Source of the DNA: Phycisphaerales bacterium UBA2266
Lineage (GTDB): Bacteria; Planctomycetota; Phycisphaerae; Sedimentisphaerales; Anaerobacaceae
Length of the DNA stretch: 6,268 nt
NCBI GenBank assembly: GCA_002347125.1
Contig: DDXG01000321.1
Coordinates: 1 to 6,268, forward strand
Direction: 5' to 3'
The notes under the pieces were generated by a model. The model was not told where the DNA came from and made no database searches. It saw only the letters and a program-made list of their open reading frames with translations. Below, piece by piece: positions 1 through 4,700 of the stretch. A program made the position numbers and the translations under genes. Numbering within the stretch: the stretch's first letter is position 1; each line of letters starts with the position of its first letter.

Positions 1-76
1 ATTGGAGAAGCCCGGGGCCCTGACCGGGGCGCGGAGCGTCTGGGTCCGTATCACGCGGGGGCTGGACGAGCCGTAA
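1..76 (+). CDS. 3' end of an unidentified gene (24 codons visible)
   Basis: The frame starting at position 2 gives a 24-residue tail, beginning LEKPGALTG and ending SVWVRITRGLDEP, and stops at TAA 74-76. Nearly every codon (23 of 24) ends in G or C, as in the two confirmed genes here, while the other frames do not show this. That supports a real coding end rather than chance. The alternating SVWVRI stretch looks like a closing beta strand, as in extracellular beta-sandwich or carbohydrate-binding domains, but this is too little sequence to name a family. The gene converges on the minus-strand ADP-ribosylglycohydrolase gene with a 60-bp gap. The stop codon lies inside the first copy of the short direct repeat at 72-86. 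Confidence 0.6.
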   Translation, partial: LEKPGALTGARSVWVRITRGLDEP

Positions 77-126
77 CCGTTCACGGATGTTTTTGAAGAA
101 ACTTCACAAAACGTACCCGTTCACGG
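72..126. repeat. Pair of 15-bp direct repeats bracketing a hairpin
   Basis: CGTAACCGTTCACGG (72-86) and CGTACCCGTTCACGG (112-126) match at 14 of 15 positions. Each contains the small palindrome CCGT-TC-ACGG (77-86 and 117-126). The bases between them (87-114) fold into a separate hairpin. On the minus strand the second copy reads on into GGGTACGTTTT, which resembles the GGTACATTTTT end of the element at 1433-1523. This looks like a short repetitive extragenic element placed in the gap between two convergent genes. The first copy includes the stop codon of the upstream gene. Its identity as a genome-wide repeat cannot be shown from one window. Confidence 0.5.
87..114. terminator. Candidate hairpin between convergent genes
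   Basis: G89-TTTTT-GAAG98 pairs with CTTC102-A, a bulged C107, then AAAA-C112, around an AAA loop. The flanking bases 87-88 and 113-114 can extend the stem by an A-T and a G-T pair. It lies 22 bp beyond the stop of the minus-strand gene and 10 bp beyond the plus-strand stop, so it could end transcription from both sides. The stem is AT-rich and is not followed by a clear U-tract in either direction, so an intrinsic terminator role is uncertain. Confidence 0.3.
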
Positions 127-136
127 CTCCGGTGGC

Positions 137-1372
137 TCAGAAGTCTGTGTTGATGACGTAGAAAACCTGGTTGTCGCGAATGGTCTTTCGGCCGCCGTTG
201 GCGAGGATGGCTTGTTCGGCGACGGCGGCGATGCGTTCCACGATGTCACTGATCTTCGTCACGATGGGCAGGCCGTCGCGGCTGTAGTTGAGGTACTGGT
301 CGTTGAAGGGCTTGTCCCAGCGGCCGCGGAGGAGGAACTCCTTTGTGAGGGCGTCGGGGATGCAGCCGGCCCCGTGCATGACGCCGATCAGCCCGCCGCA
401 GGTGGCGGCCTGGTTGTCGCAGTCGTAGCCGGCCGAGACGGCGATGCCGGTGGTCCTGAGGAAATCGCCCTGCCCATAGAGCACCGCCATCACCCCGCAC
501 AGGCCGTTCTGCAAAGACGAGACCACCGAAACCGGCGCGGCGTAGTCGCCCTTCTTGTAGGCCCAGTACTTCTCGTGGATGCGTCGTCGGCAGTCGCGCC
601 AGTTGTCATATTGTTCATGCCATGCGATGACGTCGCGCATGCCCTCGGCGAAGGGCCCGGCGTCGCCGACGGCCCGCTGAGCCATCGATACGAGCCTGGC
701 CGTGTCCTTCTCGAAAAACGCGGCACTGTACATGACGGCGTAGGCGATGGTGGGGTGGATGCCCCAGTCGTCGTTGGTGATGCGGGCGCCCCATTCGGCG
801 CGCTGTGCGGCGCGCCTCGTCATGCCGGGATAGAACGCGCTCCATATCTCGTTGACCAGTTGCGGGTCGATCTGGAACCAGTTGGCATTATTCTCTTTCT
901 TGCCCGTCTCAGGGGCGACAAGGCCCTTTTCCATCAGGTCGCGGGCGGTGCGGTTGGCGACCCATATCTTGCGGTTGATGTGGCTCTTCCACATCTCGGT
1001 GATCTGGGCGTAGTTGATATCGAGCCCGTACTTCTCCACGGCATGGAGCGTCACAAGCTCGATATCCGTGTCGTCGTCAGAGAAGGCCCCCTCAAAGGCC
1101 CCGGCCAGGATCGGCACGTAGGCCCGCAGGTCGTCACGATTCATGCGGATGGCCGGGTCATCCCGCCAGGTGTAGTAGCGGTCCACGAGGAACGGGCACG
1201 GCTCGGCCTCATACACGTTCTCAAATGGGAACCCCATGTAGTTGCCGACGAGCTGCCCGATCCAGAACCCGGAGAGCTTATCCAGCAGCTCCTCCCGCGA
1301 GATCTCCCGCTCGACGGCCGCAACCCACGACCCGGCCGACAGAAACAGCAACACACAGACCATCGTTCGCAT
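137..1372 (-). CDS. Secreted ADP-ribosylglycohydrolase-family protein
   Basis: This 411-residue protein starts with a signal peptide (MRTMVCVLLFLSAGSWVAA, cleavage near residues 19-20), so it is predicted to be exported. The mature part fits the ADP-ribosylglycohydrolase fold, an all-helical dinuclear-metal hydrolase that removes ADP-ribose from proteins or small molecules. The early GFWIGQLVGNYMGFPFEN (35-52) corresponds to the family's glycine-rich opening with its glutamate (E51). FSDDDTDIE (97-105) is the first acidic metal motif and AGYDCDN (314-320) the second, followed by the usual small-residue helix and G-CIP. The family consensus, as I know it, is TDDT and GGDTDT; here a Thr ligand is replaced by D99 and another by N320, while D100, D101, D317 and D319 remain. 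Start at 1372 is supported by AGGAG 7 bp upstream and the signal peptide; Met4 (1363) is possible. Stop is TGA at 137-139. It is divergent from the CotH gene. Substrate unknown. Confidence 0.87.
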   Translation of the reverse strand: MRTMVCVLLFLSAGSWVAAVEREISREELLDKLSGFWIGQLVGNYMGFPFENVYEAEPCPFLVDRYYTWRDDPAIRMNRDDLRAYVPILAGAFEGAFSDDDTDIELVTLHAVEKYGLDINYAQITEMWKSHINRKIWVANRTARDLMEKGLVAPETGKKENNANWFQIDPQLVNEIWSAFYPGMTRRAAQRAEWGARITNDDWGIHPTIAYAVMYSAAFFEKDTARLVSMAQRAVGDAGPFAEGMRDVIAWHEQYDNWRDCRRRIHEKYWAYKKGDYAAPVSVVSSLQNGLCGVMAVLYGQGDFLRTTGIAVSAGYDCDNQAATCGGLIGVMHGAGCIPDALTKEFLLRGRWDKPFNDQYLNYSRDGLPIVTKISDIVERIAAVAEQAILANGGRKTIRDNQVFYVINTDF

Positions 1373-1379
1373 GGCGAGT

Positions 1380-1384
1380 CTCCT
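1380..1384 (-). promoter_or_regulatory. Ribosome binding site of the ADP-ribosylglycohydrolase gene
   Basis: The minus strand reads AGGAG, then 7 bases (ACTCGCC), then ATG at 1372. This is a near-ideal Shine-Dalgarno sequence and spacing, and it supports the start at 1372 over the second Met at 1363. Confidence 0.7.
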
Positions 1385-1432
1385 ATACAGTGCCCACGGT
1401 ACGGCACGGCCATCCTACCAGATGTGGTTGAC

Positions 1433-1523
1433 GGGGTCCGGTACATTTTTGCGGACCGCACCCGGAAACGGAGGAGCGGAAATGGGTCGCCTTGGGTCAG
1501 GCGCCAAAAATGTACCGGACCCC
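1433..1523. repeat. 91-bp REP/MITE-like element with perfect 19-bp terminal inverted repeats
   Basis: The left end GGGGTCCGGTACATTTTTG (1433-1451) and right end CAAAAATGTACCGGACCCC (1505-1523) are exact reverse complements over 19 bp and separated by 53 bp. Within the left end, GGTCCG (1435-1440) also pairs with CGGACC (1452-1457) as a small 6-bp hairpin with an 11-nt loop. GGG(G)-tipped, hairpin-forming paired repeats of this type are known as REP/BIME elements, which are mobilised by IS200-like REP-associated tyrosine transposases (RAYT). No open frame of note lies inside, so it would depend on a transposase elsewhere. It sits 61 bp upstream of the minus-strand start codon and 270 bp upstream of the CotH gene, so it separates their upstream regions. 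The alternative is a paired-repeat regulatory or terminator structure. Confidence 0.7.
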
Positions 1524-1591
1524 TTTAGTTCGCGCAAAGTCTTACGCAGGCGTAGTTTACGGCGCAGTACCCCCCTGCCGGAGTCTCACGC

Positions 1592-1642
1592 GGGGCGTCG
1601 GGGGGCTGGTCTTATCCGGGCATGGCGGTGGCCGGGGGTGGG
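1592..1642 (+). other. G-rich tract in the divergent intergenic region
   Basis: Five runs of three to six G occur on the plus strand (1592-1595, 1600-1605, 1618-1620, 1634-1638, 1640-1642). Loops of 4, 12, 13 and 1 bases make a stable quadruplex uncertain. Apart from this, bases 1524-1658 hold no gene or recognisable site that I can support. Confidence 0.25.
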
Positions 1643-1667
1643 AGAAACGCCGAAAATGTGTTAGAAT
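1639..1667 (+). promoter_or_regulatory. Candidate extended -10 promoter for the CotH gene
   Basis: TGTTAGAAT (1659-1667) combines an extended -10 TG with TAGAAT, which differs from TATAAT at one base, in an AT-richer patch of an otherwise GC-rich gap. The hexamer 17 bp upstream (TGGGAG, 1639-1644) is a poor -35, as is often tolerated with an extended -10. Transcription would start near 1674 and give a leader of about 120 nt. This is pattern-based only. Confidence 0.35.
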
Positions 1668-1695
1668 TGTGTAAAGACCACGATCCATCCGCGCG

Positions 1696-1716
1696 ACGGC
1701 CGGGCCTGCAGGCCGT
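1696..1716 (+). promoter_or_regulatory. Hairpin in the presumed 5' leader of the CotH gene
   Basis: ACGGCC (1696-1701) pairs with GGCCGT (1711-1716) around a 9-nt loop. The stretch also contains a 12-bp perfect palindrome, GGCCTGCAGGCC (1703-1714). It lies just after the candidate promoter and about 80 nt before the start codon. It is not followed by a U-tract and matches no riboswitch class that I recognise. A protein-binding palindrome or a leader RNA stem are both possible. Confidence 0.3.
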
Positions 1717-1778
1717 AGTGCCCTGAGACATCGGTAGCCGCATTCTTGATGCCGTCAGCCGCGACAAACGCACCGAGC

Positions 1779-1784
1779 AAAGGA
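1779..1784 (+). promoter_or_regulatory. Ribosome binding site of the CotH gene
   Basis: AAAGGA lies 9 bp before the ATG at 1794. An in-frame ATG at 1749 has no comparable site and would place 15 polar residues before the signal peptide, so the site decides for 1794. Confidence 0.6.
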
Positions 1785-1793
1785 TTTAACGAC

Positions 1794-4700
1794 ATGCCGA
1801 AGCCGCAAAGACTCGCTTGTGTATCAGTTCTGCTTATTATTTCATTAGCTGCGGCAATTTCAGCGGCTGTCTATCCCGTGGGCGATCTGAACGAGGACCG
1901 CGTGGTGGATTTCCGCGATGTGGAGGCGTTTGCGGCATGGTGGCTGGATGAATCGTGCGTGACGGATCCGGGCTGCGAGGCGGACCTGAGCGGGGGCGAT
2001 GGCGTCGACGGCGTGGATTTCGCCATTCTGGCGGCAAACTGGCTGCAACGGGGCACAACAGTTGTCATCAATGAGTTCATGGCGTCCAATGGCAGCAGCG
2101 AGCCGCTGGAGGACTGGGAACTGCTGGACGAGGACGGGGCGTCGTCGGATTGGATTGAGTTGTATAATCCCACAAATGTGACGGTTGATATCGGCGGCTG
2201 GTATCTGACGGACGATGCGGGCAACCCGCGGAAATGGGCGTTCCCGGCGGGCGTGATGCTGAAACCGGGGGAGTTTCTGATTGTGTTTGCCTCGGGCAAG
2301 AACCGCGCGACGGCCGGGGCGGCGCTGCACACGAACTTCCAGCTCGATGCCGACCAGCCGGAGTACCTGGGCCTGTTCGAGGCCGACGGAGTGACGGTAG
2401 CGCACGAGTACAGTCCGACGTACCCCAGGCAACTGCCTAACATCTCCTATGGCCTGGCCCAGTATGCGACGTCGCTCGTGGCGCCGGACGGGACGGCGGC
2501 CTACCGCGTGCCCACGGTGGCGGATGCGGGCAAGGACTGGACGGCGCTGGATTTCGCCGATACCGCCTGGGCCAGGGGACCTTCGGGTCTGGGCTTCGGC
2601 AACGCGACGCCGGGGTTCAAGGTGACGTTCTTCAAGGCCAATACCGCCGTCGGCCATCTGAGCACGGCCGAGCAGGTGATCGCCAATCCAAGCCTGCAGA
2701 GCCAGAAGGTCACGGCCACGGCGCCGTATATCAACTACTACAACACGGGCGGGGCCGGCAACTACGCCAACGACATGCCGTTTCCCGGCACGGTCATCGG
2801 CAACGACGTCGAGGACTTTGTTATTCTGGCGACGGGGATGGTGCTGATTCCGGCGACGGGCAACTGGACGTTCGGCGTCAACAGCGACGACGGCTTCGGT
2901 CTGACGTTGTCGCGCGGCAGCGACACATTCAGCACCAGCTATCCTGATCCCCGCGGCTCGGGCGATACGCTGGCGACGTTCAACATCACCCAGGCGGGGG
3001 TGTATGACCTGCGGCTGGTGTTCTACGAGCGGGGAGGCGGCTCGTGCCTGGAGCTTTTCGCGGCCCAGGGCGGCTATTCGAGCTTCAACAGCGCGGCGTT
3101 CGACCTGGTGGGCCACACGGCCAACGGCGGGCTGGCCGTCAGCAGTTACGGCAGCGACGTGGCGACGGACGTACAGTCGATCATGCAGAACATCAACGCC
3201 TCGCTCTGGACGCGGTTCACATTCCAGGCCGAGGAAGTCGACTCTTACGATTCCCTGTCGTTGCGGATGCGCTACGAGGACGGCTTCGTGGCGTGGCTCA
3301 ACGGGGTCGAGGTGGCCCGGAGCAACTTCACCGGCGCGCCGGCCTGGAATTCGAAGGCGGCCTCCGACCGCAGCGGCGATCTGACGAGGGTCGTTGAGAC
3401 CTTCGATCTGTCGAATCACCTTCCGCTGCTGCGGGACGGGCGCAACGTCCTGGCCGTTCAGGGGCTCAACGACGCGGCCGCCGACGGCAGCTTCCTCGTG
3501 CTGCCGGAGCTGCTCGCCGCCAGCAACCAGACGGTGGCCCAGTATCTGGCGAAGGCCACGCCGGGTTCGTTCAACACCTCCGGGTCGGTCAACCGCGTGG
3601 GGGACACGACCTTCAGCCGCGATCGTGGTTTCTACAGCGAACCGTTTTATGTCACGATATCGACCGAGACGCCGGGCGCGACCATCATGTACACGCGGGA
3701 TGGCTCGGCCCCGTCGGAGACCCACGGCACCGAGTATACGGGCCCGATTCCGATCCTGCTGACGACGTGCCTGCGGGCGATAGCGTTCAAACCGGGGTGG
3801 CTCGGCAGCAACGTCGACACGCAGACGTACATCTTCCTCGACCAGGTGATTACGCAGCCGGCCGCTCCGTTCGGCTTCCCGTCGTACTGGGGCTCGCAGG
3901 CGGCCGACTATGAGATGGACCCGGACGTGGTGAACAACCCGTCGTACAGCGGCGAGATCAGGGACGACCTGCTGGCGCTGCCGACGATGAGCATCGTGAT
4001 GAAGACCGACGACATGTTCGGCACGGGCGGCATCTACTCGAACTGGGGCAATTCGGGGGTCGCCTGGGAGCGGCCGTGCTCGGTGGAGTTGTTCCATCCG
4101 GACGGCAGGGAAGGATTCCAGGTGGATTGCGGCATACGCATCTACGGCGGGGTCGGCCGACGGGAGCAGAAGAAGACGTTCCGATTGCTGTTCAAGCGCC
4201 AGTACGGGCCGACGAAGCTGCGCTACAACCTCTTCGACCGGCCGTCCGCCGTCGATGAATTCGACTGTATCATCCTCCGCGCCGGGTTCAACAACTCCTG
4301 GCACGGCGTCTACGACTGGTCCCCGCAATACCTCCGCGACGAATGGATCCGTGTCACGCAACTCGATATGGACCAGCCGGGCCTCCACGGGACCTTCGTC
4401 CACCTCTACGTCAACGGCCTCTACTGGGGCGTCTATAACCCGACCGAGCGCGCCAACGCCGACTTCGGCGCGAGCTACCTCGGCGGCGACAAAGCGGAAT
4501 ACGACGCCCTCAACTCATACCCGCGCAACGTGGTGGATGGGACGGCCGATGCCTGGATCGCGGCACAGACGATTGCCGCCGCCGGCGTCGCCGACCAGGC
4601 GGGCTACAATGCACTGGCGCAGTACGTGGACATCGAGAACCTCATCGACTACATGTGCCTGAACTTCTACGGCGGAAACCTGGACTGGGACGACCACAAC

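Noticed and set aside
1390..1407. Inverted repeat GTGCC/GGCAC just upstream of the minus-strand ribosome binding site
   Set aside because: A 5-bp stem with an 8-nt loop is expected by chance in DNA of this composition, and it does not cover the ribosome binding site.
1428..1456. TTGACG at 1428-1433 as a -35 box
   Set aside because: The sequence 17 bp downstream is GCGGAC, with no -10 character, and it lies inside the inverted-repeat element.
212..1528. A plus-strand open frame of 438 residues over the ADP-ribosylglycohydrolase gene
   Set aside because: It is antisense to a gene with a signal peptide, a good ribosome binding site and family motifs. Its own sequence is repetitive Val/Gly/Asp-rich and runs through the 91-bp inverted-repeat element.
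1749..1793. In-frame upstream ATG at 1749 as the start of the CotH gene
   Set aside because: There is no ribosome binding site in front of it, and it would put 15 extra polar residues before the signal peptide. The ATG at 1794 has AAAGGA at 9 bp.
1674..1793. Riboswitch such as a cyclic-di-GMP aptamer in the leader
   Set aside because: A few fragments (ACGCACCGAGCAAAGG) recall such leaders, but the conserved core strings and paired stems are not present in the right order.
1812..1820. Leu-Ala-Cys at residues 7-9 of the CotH protein as a lipoprotein lipobox
   Set aside because: The Cys comes before the hydrophobic core, whereas a lipobox closes it. A normal signal peptidase I site near residues 24-25 fits better.
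1860..4403. A long minus-strand open frame of 847 residues opposite the CotH gene
   Set aside because: It is Arg/Val/Ala-rich, low in complexity and matches no family that I recognise. It lies opposite a frame with clear domains, and high GC with biased third positions readily keeps the antisense frame open.
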